Origin: Stackebrandtia albiflava
GTDB taxonomy: Bacteria > Actinomycetota > Actinomycetes > Mycobacteriales > Micromonosporaceae
DNA length: 64,000 bases
NCBI RefSeq assembly: GCF_007994225.1
Contig: NZ_VLLL01000005.1
Location: 128,359-192,358, forward strand
Reading direction: 5' to 3'
Below are positions 1-8,969 of this stretch, piece after piece. Within the stretch, counting starts at the first letter, position 1. Each line of letters begins with the position of its first letter. The notes under the pieces are model-generated. The model did no database searches, had not been told where the DNA came from, and was given only the letters and a program-made list of their open reading frames with translations. The translations under genes and the position numbers were made by a program.

Positions 1-86
1 TGACCGGGTCCGGCGGACCGAGACGGGGAGGTTCCCGGACGGTCGCGACGGGATCCGGCCGACGCCCCCGACGAAGTGAGGAAACC

Positions 87-1346
87 ATGCGTCGCAGGAA
101 CCTGCTCGCCGCCACCGCCGGACTGGCCGCCGTACCGCTGCTGGCACCCGGCACCGCCCACGCCGACCCCGACGGCCGCCGCCGGGTCCGCACCGGTTTC
201 ACCGCCCTCGCCGACGACGACTACGCGCTGCTCGCCGGGCAGCGCGTCGGCGTCATCGCCAACCCGACCGCCGTCACCCCCGACCTCCGGCACGAGGTCG
301 ACGTGATGGCCGAATCCGGTGCCGTCGACCTGGTGGCGGTGTTCGGACCCGAACACGGATTCCGGGGCACGTCCCAGGCGGGGGAGGGCGAGGACTACTT
401 CATCGACCCCAAGACCGGCCTGCCCGTCTACAACGCCTACAACGACAAGGACAAGCTCGCCCGGTACTTCGGCGAGCTGGCGCTCGACACCGTCGTCTTC
501 GACATCCAGGACGTCGGGTCACGGTTCTACACCTACATCTGGACGATGTACCTGGCGATGGAGGCCGCCGCCCGCAACGACATGTCCTTCGTCGTCCTGG
601 ACCGCCCCAACCCCGTCACCGGGCGCGACGCCGAGGGACCGATCCTGCACGAGGAGGTGGCGTCCTTCGTCGGGCTCAAGGCCATATCGCAACGGCACGG
701 CATGACGGTCGGTGAACTGGCCCGCCTGTTCAACGCCGAGTTCCTGCCGGAGTCGGTCGGCCGCTCCGTCGACCTGACGGTGGTCCGTATGACCGGCTGG
801 AAACGCCGGATGCGGTACGAGGAGACCGGCCTGCCGTGGGTGGCGCCCTCCCCGAACATGCCCACCACGACGACGGCGCGCCTCTACCCGGGCACCTGCC
901 TGTTCGAGGCGACGCAGCTGTCGGAGGGACGCGGCACGACCCAGCCGTTCCAGGTGATCGGCGCCCCCGGCATCGACCACCGCTGGCAGGCCGCGCTCAC
1001 CGCCGCCGACCTGCCCGGCGTCGAGTTCCGGGAGGCGTACTTCAAACCGGTGTTCTCCAAGTGGCAGGGCGCCACCTGCGGAGGCGTGGAGGTACAGATC
1101 ACCGATCACGACGTCTTCGACCCGATCCGCACCGCCCTGGCGATGATCATCGTGCAGCGCAGGGAGTTCCCGCAGTACGGCTGGCGGGAGGGCGACACCG
1201 TCCCGTGGATCGACAAGCTGACCGGCTCCGATCAGGTCCGCACCGACATCGAGGCCGGAGCCGACGTCGACACCGTCATCGCCGGGTGGCGCGACGAGTT
1301 GGCCGATTTCCGCGACATACGGCGCGACCACCTGTTGTACCGCTAG
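87..1346 (+). CDS. namZ: Secreted NamZ-like exo-beta-N-acetylmuramidase (DUF1343)
   Basis: This 419-residue protein has a twin-arginine type signal (RRR near residue 2, a hydrophobic stretch, then AHA at about 24-26) and so is probably exported by Tat. The rest matches the DUF1343 family: a GPEHGF segment near residue 89, VFDIQDVGSRFYTYIWT near 138, RPNPVTG near 175 and PSPNMPT near 257. Family members of the NamZ type remove non-reducing-end MurNAc from wall fragments; I infer that role here. The ATG at 87 follows GAGGAAACC at good spacing. NagZ and two amidases elsewhere in the window fit a wall-recycling function. The catalytic residue cannot be proven from sequence alone, and the symbol rests on family recognition. 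Confidence 0.82.
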   Translation: MRRRNLLAATAGLAAVPLLAPGTAHADPDGRRRVRTGFTALADDDYALLAGQRVGVIANPTAVTPDLRHEVDVMAESGAVDLVAVFGPEHGFRGTSQAGEGEDYFIDPKTGLPVYNAYNDKDKLARYFGELALDTVVFDIQDVGSRFYTYIWTMYLAMEAAARNDMSFVVLDRPNPVTGRDAEGPILHEEVASFVGLKAISQRHGMTVGELARLFNAEFLPESVGRSVDLTVVRMTGWKRRMRYEETGLPWVAPSPNMPTTTTARLYPGTCLFEATQLSEGRGTTQPFQVIGAPGIDHRWQAALTAADLPGVEFREAYFKPVFSKWQGATCGGVEVQITDHDVFDPIRTALAMIIVQRREFPQYGWREGDTVPWIDKLTGSDQVRTDIEAGADVDTVIAGWRDELADFRDIRRDHLLYR

Positions 1347-1432
1347 CGACCGGCCGCGGGCACGGATCCGTCCGGCCGCCGGTGGTGCGAGAGTATCGCC
1401 ACACCGGTGGCCGGGCGCTGGTGGAGACGTCT

Positions 1433-1438
1433 TAGACT
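1433..1438 (+). promoter_or_regulatory. Candidate -10 element for tig
   Basis: TAGACT fits the actinobacterial TAnnnT -10 pattern about 95 bases before the tig start, in the 185-base gap after namZ. No convincing -35 box is visible 17-19 bases upstream. Confidence 0.35.
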
Positions 1439-1531
1439 CGACCGGGGTGGCTGTCTCACATGCGCTTTTCCGCCATGAATAATCCGATCTCAGCCCTCGC
1501 CAACAGCATCGCTAGACCAAGGAGTACGTCT

Positions 1532-2950
1532 GTGAAAAGCACCGTCGAGACCCTGAGCCCCACCAGGGTGCGACTGTCCGTCGAGGTGCCGTACGAAGAG
1601 TTCGCTCCGCACCTGACACAGGCGTATCAGCAGGTCGGGGCGCAGGTCAAGGTGCCCGGGTTCCGTCCCGGCAAGGCGCCGCGCGCCGTCATCGACCAGC
1701 GGGTCGGCAAGGACGCCATCCACGCCCAGGCCATCGACAACGCGCTGCCCCGCAAGATCGCCGAGGCGTACACCGACAACGACATCAAGGCGCTCGGGCG
1801 GCCCGAGGTCGACTTCGAGTCGAGCAACCTGGAGCAGGACCAGCCGTTCTCGTTCACCGTCGAGGTGGACGTGGCCCCCGAGATCGTCCTGCCGGAACTG
1901 TCCGAGCTGACCGTGACCGTCGACGGCACCGAGGTCACCGACGAGCAGGTCGACGACGAGATCGAGAACCTGCGCCTGCGGTTCGGCACCCTCAAGACCG
2001 TCGAGCGCGCCGTCCAGAACGGCGACTTCGTGACCATCGACCTGAAGGCCACCGTCGACGGTGAAGAGGTCGAGGGCGGCACCGCCGGCAACATGTCGCA
2101 CGAGGTCGGCTCCGGTGACCTGCTCGAAGGGCTCGACGAGACGCTGGTCGGAATGACCGCCGAGGAGACCCGCGAGTTCACCAGCACCCTTGCGGGCGGC
2201 GACCACGCGGGCCGCGAGGCCACCGTCGAGGTCAAGGTCAACTCCGTCAAGGAACGTGAACTCCCCGAGCTGGACGACGACTTCGCCCAACTCGCCTCCG
2301 AACACGACACGCTCGAAGAACTGCGCGAGGCCAGCCGCAACCAGCTCGCCGCCCGCGCCGAGGCCACCCAGTTGCAGCAGGCCCGGGAGCGCACCGCCGA
2401 GGCACTGGTCGCGGCCGTCGACATCCCGGTCCCCGAGGGCGTCATCGACGACGAGGTCAAGCACCGCCGCTCCCACCTGGACGAGCAGCTCTCCGCCATG
2501 GGCGCCAACCTGGACACCTACCTGGCGTCGCAGGGTCAGACCGTCGAGGAGTTCGAGGCCGAGCTCAAGGAGACGGCCTCCAACGGCCTGCGCCGTCAGC
2601 TCATCCTCGACAAGGTCGCCGAGACCACCGAGGTGCAGGTGACGAGTGAACTGCTCACCTCGGAGATCATCCGCCGCGCGCAGCAGCAGGGCGTCCCGCA
2701 GGACCGTCTCCAGGAGTTCGCCAACACGCTCCAGCAGCGCGGCCTGATCCCCGGCATCGCCGCCGAGGTGCGGCAGGGCCTCGCCCTGGAGGAGGTCGTG
2801 CGGCTCGCCAAGATCGTGGACACCTCGGGTGCCGAGCTCGACAACGACACGCTGTTCCCCAACGCGGCCGGTGCCGCCGAGGAGTCCGACGAGGACGAGA
2901 ACACCGACGAGACCGCCACCGAGGCGGCCGAGACGGCCAAATCGGAGTAA
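1532..2950 (+). CDS. tig: Trigger factor, ribosome-associated chaperone and prolyl isomerase
   Basis: Trigger factor binds near the ribosome exit tunnel and shields nascent chains. The N-terminal domain carries the ribosome-docking signature GFRPGKAPR at about residues 43-51. An FKBP-like domain follows at about 155-240 (NGDFVTIDLKATVDG, GSGDLLEGLDETLVGM), then a long helical C-terminal chaperone region and an acidic tail. I choose the GTG at 1532 because AAGGAG lies 7 bases before it; the longer in-frame ATG at 1460 has no ribosome site and adds a non-homologous leader. Length (472 residues) is normal. The clpP1-clpP2-clpX genes follow, the usual actinobacterial order. Confidence 0.96.
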   Translation: MKSTVETLSPTRVRLSVEVPYEEFAPHLTQAYQQVGAQVKVPGFRPGKAPRAVIDQRVGKDAIHAQAIDNALPRKIAEAYTDNDIKALGRPEVDFESSNLEQDQPFSFTVEVDVAPEIVLPELSELTVTVDGTEVTDEQVDDEIENLRLRFGTLKTVERAVQNGDFVTIDLKATVDGEEVEGGTAGNMSHEVGSGDLLEGLDETLVGMTAEETREFTSTLAGGDHAGREATVEVKVNSVKERELPELDDDFAQLASEHDTLEELREASRNQLAARAEATQLQQARERTAEALVAAVDIPVPEGVIDDEVKHRRSHLDEQLSAMGANLDTYLASQGQTVEEFEAELKETASNGLRRQLILDKVAETTEVQVTSELLTSEIIRRAQQQGVPQDRLQEFANTLQQRGLIPGIAAEVRQGLALEEVVRLAKIVDTSGAELDNDTLFPNAAGAAEESDEDENTDETATEAAETAKSE

Positions 2951-3008
2951 CCGGGCACCGGTGCGGGGCGACCACGGCCCCGGCACCGCCCGGCCGCCGT
3001 GAGACGAC

Positions 3009-3075
3009 GAGGGGACGGACCCGAGTCGCGGGTTGGACACGTGCCACCCGCGACACCACTCGGGACCGTCCCCTC
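3009..3075 (+). terminator. Long stem-loop after tig
   Basis: Bases 3009-3033 and 3046-3075 form a nearly continuous stem. GAGGGGACGG pairs with CCGTCCCCTC, ACCCGAGT with ACTCGGGA (one mismatch) and CGCGGGT with ACCCGCG, around a 12-base loop; five bases bulge on the 3' side. There is no T tract, as is usual at this G+C content. It probably ends tig transcription before clpP1. Confidence 0.7.
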
Positions 3076-3107
3076 ACCGCTTACCGTCCGGGAGCGCCGT
3101 ATTCCCG

Positions 3108-3199
3108 GTTCGCTTCCAGCTCCGCTGGACGGCTGGGCCTGCGGCCCGCCGTCGGCGCGCTGTATTCCTAGTTCGCTCTCCGCTCCGCTTCGAGCGAAC
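3108..3199 (+). promoter_or_regulatory. Cluster of three ClgR-type operator matches upstream of clpP1
   Basis: The published ClgR box in actinobacteria is GTTCGC-N5-GCG. A perfect match lies on the minus strand at 3186-3199 (CGC-TTCGA-GCGAAC on plus). Two plus-strand copies with one changed base (GTTCGC-N5-GCT) lie at 3108-3121 and 3171-3184, inside an imperfect 63-base direct duplication (GTATTCCCGGTTCGCT versus GTATTCCTAGTTCGCT). ClgR activates clpP1P2 in Streptomyces and mycobacteria, so direct control here is a reasonable inference. Confidence 0.65.
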
Positions 3200-3237
3200 A
3201 TCGCCCCGTCATGCGGCGGATGGTCGTCGTGGGCGGC

Positions 3238-3243
3238 TAGGGT
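3238..3243 (+). promoter_or_regulatory. Candidate -10 element for clpP1P2
   Basis: TAGGGT sits 43 bases before the clpP1 ATG and about 45 bases downstream of the perfect ClgR match. That arrangement suits an activator-dependent promoter with a poor -35 box. Confidence 0.4.
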
Positions 3244-3286
3244 CGGGAGTTGCTAGAGAATCCCGTATCGAACAAGAGAGGGCGTT

Positions 3287-3922
3287 ATGACACACCCGGT
3301 CACACCGTTCGCGCCCGTCGCCCGTCGCGGCGATGACAGCTCCTTCGCCGGTTTCGACGACATGGTCTACAACCGGTTGCTGAAGGACCGCATTATCTTC
3401 CTCGGCACCGAGGTCAACAGCCAGGTCGCCAACCGGATCTGCGCACAACTCCTGCTGCTGGCCGCCGAGGACCCCGAACGCGACATCAACCTGTACATCA
3501 ACTCGCCCGGTGGTTCGGTGTACGACGGCATGGCGATCTACGACACCATGCAGTTCATCCAGAACGACGTGGCCACGATCGCGATGGGCATGGCGGCATC
3601 CATGGGGCAGCTGCTGTTGTGCGCCGGGACGGAGGGCAAGCGTTACGCCCTGCCGCACGCCCGGATCATGATGCACCAACCCTCCGGTGGCATCGGTGGA
3701 ACGGCGTCCGATGTGGCCATCCTCGCCGAACAGATGCTCTACACGAAGAAGATGTTCCAGGAGCGGGTGTCCCAGCACACCGGGCGCAGCCTCGACGAGA
3801 TCGAGGCGGACTCCGACCGGGACCGCTGGTTCACCGCCGCGGAGGCCAAGGACTACGGCTTCATCGACCAGGTCATCACCGCCGCCGGTCAGGTGCCCAG
3901 CGGCGCAGGCACCCGCAACTAG
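3287..3922 (+). CDS. clpP1: ATP-dependent Clp protease proteolytic subunit ClpP1
   Basis: This serine peptidase subunit (family S14) forms part of the ClpP barrel that degrades unfolded proteins delivered by ClpX or ClpC. The triad is visible as Ser105 (GMAASMGQ), His130 (RIMMHQP) and Asp179 (DSDRDRW). The oxyanion and strand motif [11 protein letters not shown] lies at 71-81. Length (211 residues) is normal. The ATG at 3287 follows GAGAGGG. Eighteen bases separate it from clpP2, so the two are one operon, matching the mixed ClpP1P2 complex known in mycobacteria. Upstream ClgR-like boxes suggest stress-linked control. Confidence 0.96.
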   Translation: MTHPVTPFAPVARRGDDSSFAGFDDMVYNRLLKDRIIFLGTEVNSQVANRICAQLLLLAAEDPERDINLYINSPGGSVYDGMAIYDTMQFIQNDVATIAMGMAASMGQLLLCAGTEGKRYALPHARIMMHQPSGGIGGTASDVAILAEQMLYTKKMFQERVSQHTGRSLDEIEADSDRDRWFTAAEAKDYGFIDQVITAAGQVPSGAGTRN

Positions 3923-3940
3923 TAGGGGATGAGGAACCAC

Positions 3941-4579
3941 ATGACACACGAGATGCACGGCCGGTACATCATCCCGTCGTTCACCGAGAAGACCTCGTAC
4001 GGGATCAAGGAGATGAACCCGTACAACAAGATGTTCGAGGACCGGATCATCTTCCTGGGCTCCCCGGTGGACGACACCTCGGCCAACGACATCATGTCCC
4101 AGCTGATCGTGCTGGAGGCCAACGACCCCGAGCGCGACATCGAGATCTACATCAACTCGCCCGGCGGCTCGCTGACCGCGTTGATGGCCATCTACGACAC
4201 CATGCAGTACGTCCGTCCGGACATCCGGACGGTGTGCATGGGGCAGGCGGCCTCGGCCGCGGCGATCCTGCTGGCGGCCGGTACGCCCGGCAAGCGGGTC
4301 GCGCTGCCGAACTCGCGGGTGATCATCCACCAGCCCGCCACCGAGGGGACCTACGGCCAGGCGTCCGACATGGAGATCCAGGCCCGCGAGATCCTGCGGA
4401 TGCGCGAGCAGATGGAGGCCATCCTCGCCCGGCACACGGGGCAGCCGGCCGACAAGGTCCGCAAGGACATCGAGCGGGACAAGATCTTCACCGCCGAGGA
4501 GGCCAAGGCGTACGGCATGGTCGACGCGGTGTTGACCTATCGGAAGAAGAACGCCGTCAAGGCGGTCTCCGCCTCCTGA
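3941..4579 (+). CDS. clpP2: ATP-dependent Clp protease proteolytic subunit ClpP2
   Basis: This is the second ClpP paralogue; actinobacterial ClpP1 and ClpP2 assemble into one hetero-oligomer. Counting from the chosen start, the triad is Ser105 (GQAASAAA), His130 (VIIHQPA) and Asp180 (IERDKIF). I use the ATG at 3941 because GAGGA lies five bases before it; an in-frame ATG at 3929 would leave no spacing from its G-rich tract. The product is 212 residues. The insert TEGTYGQASD replaces the glycine-rich GGIGGTASD loop of ClpP1, a usual difference between the paralogues. A 185-base gap then leads to clpX. Confidence 0.95.
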   Translation: MTHEMHGRYIIPSFTEKTSYGIKEMNPYNKMFEDRIIFLGSPVDDTSANDIMSQLIVLEANDPERDIEIYINSPGGSLTALMAIYDTMQYVRPDIRTVCMGQAASAAAILLAAGTPGKRVALPNSRVIIHQPATEGTYGQASDMEIQAREILRMREQMEAILARHTGQPADKVRKDIERDKIFTAEEAKAYGMVDAVLTYRKKNAVKAVSAS

Positions 4580-4764
4580 CCGCACGCCCGGGGGCCACGG
4601 TGAGCAAACCTTATGGCGCCGCGGCTCCCGGGCGGGTACGGTCGGTATGGTGCGGCATCGGCAGACGGCGATGCCGCGTGGCCCGAGCCGCCCAGGCTCG
4701 GTTCTACGGCGGGGACTCAAGGCGATCCGGGTGACCGGGCGAGTGATGCAGGGAGTGGGCAGGC

Positions 4765-6066
4765 GTGGCACCACGACTCAGCGACAGTGAGATGCTGAAA
4801 TGTTCCTTCTGCGGCAAGTCGCAACGTCAGGTCAAGAAGCTGATCGCCGGGCACGGCGTCTACATATGTGACGAGTGCGTCGATCTCTGCAACGAGATCA
4901 TCGAGGAGGAGGCCGCCGAGGAGGCGGCTTCGAACTGGCACGAACTGCCCAAGCCCAAGGAGATCTGCGAGTTCCTCGACGAGTACGTCGTCGGGCAGGT
5001 CGAGGCGAAGCGTTCGCTGGCGGTCGCCGTCTACAACCACTACAAGCGGGTGCAGGTCGACGCCGCCGGAGCGGTCCCGAGTAAGTCCGGCGAGCACGTC
5101 GAGCTCTCCAAGTCGAACATCCTCATGATCGGGCCGACCGGCAGCGGCAAGACACACCTGGCCCAGACGCTCGCGCGCATCCTCAACGTGCCGTTCGCCA
5201 TCGCGGACGCCACCGCCCTCACCGAGGCCGGTTACGTCGGTGAGGACGTCGAGAACATCCTCCTGAAACTCATCGTCGCCGCCGAATACGACATCAAGCG
5301 CGCCGAGACGGGCATCATCTACATCGACGAGATCGACAAGGCCGGCCGGAAGGCCGAGAGCCCGTCGATCACGCGGGACGTCTCCGGTGAAGGCGTGCAG
5401 CAGGCGTTGCTGAAGATCCTGGAGGGCACGGTCGCCTCGGTGCCGCCCCAGGGTGGCCGCAAGCACCCCCATCAGGACTTCCTCCAGATCAACACCTCGA
5501 ACATCCTGTTCATCTGCGGCGGCTCGTTCGCGGGCCTGGAGGACATCGTCGAGCAGCGGGTCGGCAAGCGGGGTCTGGGCTTCACCTCCACGATCCGCAG
5601 CAAGGCCGACCGGGACGCGGACGACCTGCTGTCGCAGGTGATGCCGGAGGACCTGCTCCAGTTCGGGTTGATCCCGGAGTTCATCGGCCGGGTGCCGGTG
5701 TTGACGACCGTGCGTCACCTGGACCGCAAGGCGCTCGTGAAGATCCTCACCGAGCCCCGCAACGCCCTCATCAAGCAGTACCAGCGCCTCATGGAGCTGG
5801 ACGGCGTCGAACTGGTCTTCGAGGACGAGGCGGTCGAGCCGATCGCCGACCTGGCCCTGTTGCGGGGAACGGGGGCGCGGGGGCTCCGGGCCATCATGGA
5901 GGAGGTGCTGGAGCCGGTCATGTACGAGATCCCCAGCCACGCCGACAAGGTGGCGAGGGTCGTCATCACCGCCGACGTCGTCCGTGAGAACGTCAACCCC
6001 ACTCTGATCCCGCGTACCAGCCAGATCCGGCAGACCCGGTCGTTGCGCCGCAAGAAGACCGCCTGA
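4765..6066 (+). CDS. clpX: ClpX, AAA+ unfoldase of the ClpXP protease
   Basis: ClpX recognises substrates, unfolds them with ATP and feeds them to ClpP. The N-terminal zinc-binding domain has Cys13, Cys16, Cys35 and Cys38. The AAA+ core shows Walker A GPTGSGKT at 123-130, the pore motif GYVGEDVEN near 156-164, Walker B IIYIDEID at 184-191 and a sensor-2 helix [12 protein letters not shown] near 370. The ClpP-docking loop reads RGLGF, equivalent to the IGF loop. The GTG at 4765 follows GGGAG with about 10 bases spacing. The 433-residue length is normal. Its last 74 bases overlap the convergent acetyltransferase ORF. Confidence 0.96.
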   Translation: MAPRLSDSEMLKCSFCGKSQRQVKKLIAGHGVYICDECVDLCNEIIEEEAAEEAASNWHELPKPKEICEFLDEYVVGQVEAKRSLAVAVYNHYKRVQVDAAGAVPSKSGEHVELSKSNILMIGPTGSGKTHLAQTLARILNVPFAIADATALTEAGYVGEDVENILLKLIVAAEYDIKRAETGIIYIDEIDKAGRKAESPSITRDVSGEGVQQALLKILEGTVASVPPQGGRKHPHQDFLQINTSNILFICGGSFAGLEDIVEQRVGKRGLGFTSTIRSKADRDADDLLSQVMPEDLLQFGLIPEFIGRVPVLTTVRHLDRKALVKILTEPRNALIKQYQRLMELDGVELVFEDEAVEPIADLALLRGTGARGLRAIMEEVLEPVMYEIPSHADKVARVVITADVVRENVNPTLIPRTSQIRQTRSLRRKKTA

Positions 6067-6964
6067 CCCTCCACATCGGCGTCGATCCCGCCGGAACCGG
6101 TAAGCCGGTGAACCGGTAGGCGACCGCGTCCAGGTACGGCCGGAAGCCGACCCGTCGGTAGATTCCGGCGGCAGTCGGGTTCGCCCGGTCGACGTATAGG
6201 ACGCAGGCGGTCAGGCCGGGAGTCGCCGTCAGGTCGCGGGCGGCCGTGCCGACGAGCGCCGCGGCGTAGCCGTTCCCACGTCGGGCCGGTGGAGTGTAGA
6301 CGTTCTGTATCCGCACGACCCCGTTGACCGGCAGTGATTCGTACATCATGGACACCGGGATGCCCTCCACCTGCCACAACCGGTACACGACTCCGGCGGC
6401 ACGCATCCGGTGGAAGGCGTCGGCGGCCTGTCGCAGTCCGATGCGTTCGCCGTCGTGCACCGACTCGGCGAACGCCCGGGTCCAGCCGACCACGGTGTCG
6501 GCGTCGTCGGCGGTGCCCGTCCGCATCCCGCCGGGCACGTCATCGGGCACCGAGGGCTCCGCCATGGCCAACAGGCCGGTCCGGCCGGTGACCTCGGCGG
6601 CGCGGCCGGTGCGCTCGCGCCAACGCGCGACGAAACGTTCCACCGCCGGGCGCGGCCCGTTGACGGACGACAGTCCGGGTCGCCACGCCGCCAGTTCCCG
6701 CGCGAGGGCGTCGACGGCGGAATCCGGCAGGCGGGGCAGTAGCAGTCCTCGGCCGGACTGGAGGGCGGCTCCGGTGACGCCGGTGGTGTCGTGGACGGTG
6801 AGCCAGAACTCGCCGTCCGCGCGGGGCGTCATCCCCAGGGCGCGGCCGTGGGCGACGGTCGCCAGGACGTTGGTGCCCACCGGGTCGCCGGTGAGCCAGT
6901 CCGCCACCGCGGCGACGAACTCGCCGGGAGTGTCGTGCCGGCGCACCGTCGTGGTGTCCTCCAT
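5993..6964 (-). CDS. GNAT-family N-acetyltransferase, two-domain
   Basis: The C-terminal half is a GNAT fold. The acetyl-CoA loop appears as [16 protein letters not shown] around residue 230, followed by [22 protein letters not shown], the standard beta5/alpha4 segment. The N-terminal half (about 150 residues) resembles the extra domain of actinobacterial two-domain GNATs and has no clear catalytic motif. I start at the ATG complement of 6964; a longer ORF begins at 7066 but lacks support. The reading frame runs 74 bases into the 3' end of clpX, so the true stop lies inside the opposite gene. Substrate unknown. Divergent from the GMC oxidoreductase with 89 bases between. Confidence 0.8.
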   Translation of the reverse strand: MEDTTTVRRHDTPGEFVAAVADWLTGDPVGTNVLATVAHGRALGMTPRADGEFWLTVHDTTGVTGAALQSGRGLLLPRLPDSAVDALARELAAWRPGLSSVNGPRPAVERFVARWRERTGRAAEVTGRTGLLAMAEPSVPDDVPGGMRTGTADDADTVVGWTRAFAESVHDGERIGLRQAADAFHRMRAAGVVYRLWQVEGIPVSMMYESLPVNGVVRIQNVYTPPARRGNGYAAALVGTAARDLTATPGLTACVLYVDRANPTAAGIYRRVGFRPYLDAVAYRFTGLPVPAGSTPMWRVRRSSCGATTGSAGSGWYAGSEWG

Positions 6965-7053
6965 CACCTCAGCGTGCCAGACGGGCCGGGCTGACGCCTC
7001 CGGGTTTACCGGCGGTTGCCGGGCGCCCGGGACGGCTGGCAGTATGCCGGGAT

Positions 7054-8757
7054 ATGCCGACCACATCGACGCCCGACACCGACCGTTACGACGTGGTGGT
7101 GGTCGGGTCGGGCTTCGGCGGTGCCGTGATGGCGTTGCGGTTGACCGAGAAGGGGTACCGGGTCGCGGTGCTGGAGGCGGGCCGCAGGTTCGACGATCCC
7201 GCCGAGTCGGACCCGGCGCGGCGGCATCGCGCGTTGCCGCGCACCTCGTGGCGGTTGCGGCGCTACCTGTGGGCGCCCTGGGCGGGGTGTACCGGGATCC
7301 AGCGCATCCACCTCATCGGGGGACGACGCCGCAGCAGGGTCCTGGTCCTGGCCGGAGCGGGTGTCGGCGGCGGCTCACTGGTCTACGCCGGAACGCTGTA
7401 CCGGCCGCCACCGGAGTTCTACCGTGATCCACAGTGGTGCGACATCGCGGACTGGTACGCCGAACTGGCGCCGCACTACGACCAGGCCGCCCGGATGCTC
7501 GGTGTCGTGGCCAACCCCGTGACCACGCCCGCCGACCAGGCGGTGCGCCGCGTCGCGGTCCGGATGGGGGTGCCCGAGACGTTCCGGCCCACCGACGTCG
7601 GCGTGAACTTCTCCGGCGCCGCCGACCCCTACTTCGGCGGCAACGGTCCACGGCGGGCCGCCTGCACCGCCTGCGGCGCCTGCATGACCGGCTGCCGTGT
7701 CGGCGCCAAGAACATGTTGACCGAGAACTACCTGTACCTGGCCGAGCGGGCCGGGGCCGTCATCCGTCCGCTGACGACGGTGCGCCGCGTGACGCCGCTG
7801 CCCGGTGGCGGGTACCGGGTGACGACCACCAGGACCGGGCGCCCGGGTGGGCGCCGTGAGTTCACCGCCGACCAGGTGGTCGTCGCGGCCGGTACCCACG
7901 GGACGCAGACGCTGCTGCACCGGATGCGGTCCGGCGGAGAGCTGCCGCACCTGTCCGCCCGGCTGGGGGACCTGACCCGCACCAACTCCGAGGCGCTGCT
8001 CGGCGTCGAGCGGTTCCGGACGGCGGGACCCGACCACAGCCGGGGTCTGGCGATCACGTCGTCGTTCCACCCGGACCCGGACACCCACATCGAGCCGACA
8101 CGTTACGGCGCCGGTTCCGGCGCGATGGGGCTGCTGCGGACCCTGCTGGTCGACGGCGGTCCACGGCCGCGATGGCGGGGCCTTCTCGCCGCGGTGGCCC
8201 GCGATCCGGTATCCGGCCTCAAGCTGGCGAAGCTGCGGCACTGGTCGCGACGGACCGTGATCGCGCTCGTCATGCAGAGCCGCGACAACTCGATCCGGGT
8301 GCGGCTGCGGCGTGGGCGGTTGCGCGCGGAACCCGGGCACGGTGAACCGAATCCCACCTGGATACCGGTGGCGCACCATGCCGTGAGACTGCTGGCCGAG
8401 GAACTGGACGCCTACCCCGGCGGCACCTGGCTGGACCTGTGGGACATCCCCACGACCGCGCACTTCCTGGGCGGCTGCGTGATCGGCGGCTCGCCGGACA
8501 CCGGTGTCGTGGACGCGTACCACCGGGTGTACGGGCATCCGGGGCTGCACGTGGTGGACGGATCGGCGGTGCCGGCCAACCCCGGCGTGAACCCCTCCCT
8601 GACCATCACGGCCTTGGCGGAGCGGGCGGCGGCCGCGTGGCCGAACCGGGGCGACGTCGATCCCCGGCCGCCGCCGGGCGCGCCCTACCGGCGGGTGCCG
8701 GCGGTGCCGCCCGTCGCCCCGGCGGTGCCTCCCGGCGCGCCCGGCGCCCTGCGGTGA
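7054..8757 (+). CDS. GMC-family FAD oxidoreductase, cholesterol-oxidase-like (ChoD type)
   Basis: The N-terminal FAD-binding Rossmann motif is GSGFGG at residues 18-23, with Glu41 at the ribose position. The C-terminal GMC signature is clear: AHFLGGCVIGG, then HVVDGSAVPANPGVNPSLTI. The overall pattern matches the mycobacterial ChoD group rather than secreted cholesterol oxidases, and I see no signal peptide. A CX2CX2CX3C cluster (Cys204, 207, 210, 214) resembles an iron-sulphur ligand set and is characteristic of this subgroup. The tail (last 30 residues) is proline/alanine-rich and probably disordered. Substrate is likely a sterol or another bulky alcohol, but that is inference. The ABC exporter operon lies 212 bases downstream. 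Confidence 0.82.
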   Translation: MPTTSTPDTDRYDVVVVGSGFGGAVMALRLTEKGYRVAVLEAGRRFDDPAESDPARRHRALPRTSWRLRRYLWAPWAGCTGIQRIHLIGGRRRSRVLVLAGAGVGGGSLVYAGTLYRPPPEFYRDPQWCDIADWYAELAPHYDQAARMLGVVANPVTTPADQAVRRVAVRMGVPETFRPTDVGVNFSGAADPYFGGNGPRRAACTACGACMTGCRVGAKNMLTENYLYLAERAGAVIRPLTTVRRVTPLPGGGYRVTTTRTGRPGGRREFTADQVVVAAGTHGTQTLLHRMRSGGELPHLSARLGDLTRTNSEALLGVERFRTAGPDHSRGLAITSSFHPDPDTHIEPTRYGAGSGAMGLLRTLLVDGGPRPRWRGLLAAVARDPVSGLKLAKLRHWSRRTVIALVMQSRDNSIRVRLRRGRLRAEPGHGEPNPTWIPVAHHAVRLLAEELDAYPGGTWLDLWDIPTTAHFLGGCVIGGSPDTGVVDAYHRVYGHPGLHVVDGSAVPANPGVNPSLTITALAERAAAAWPNRGDVDPRPPPGAPYRRVPAVPPVAPAVPPGAPGALR

Positions 8758-8915
8758 CCGGCGTGACCTCCCGGAACACCGTGGTGGCGCCGATCCCGGC
8801 ACGGCCGTCCATCATGGATCGGCCGTCGCGCCGGTGTCGGTGTGTGGCGGTTTCGAAGCGGTCACGGGGAATCATCGGCTTGGCAACGAAACGTCCTCAC
8901 GGGGGTACTACCGGC

Positions 8916-8950
8916 CGGTTACCGGTGATCCTGGACAGCGGTTACCGGTG
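8916..8950 (+). promoter_or_regulatory. Pair of 12-bp direct repeats upstream of the ABC exporter operon
   Basis: CGGTTACCGGTG occurs exactly at 8916-8927 and again at 8939-8950, 23 bases apart (about two helical turns), just before the ribosome site of the permease gene. Each copy contains a small dyad (GGTTACC, ACCGGT). It may be an operator for an unidentified regulator. Confidence 0.4.
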
Positions 8951-8969
8951 GCACGGGGGAGGGACGACG

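Noticed and set aside
1490-3040. Long minus-strand ORF opposite tig
   Set aside because: It is a high-G+C antisense shadow with low-complexity Gly/Leu/Val composition and no family match; similar long shadows occur opposite most genes here.
8439-8969. N-terminal extension of the FtsX-like permease
   Set aside because: This part overlaps the GMC gene out of frame and lacks transporter features; the start at 8970 has a strong ribosome site.
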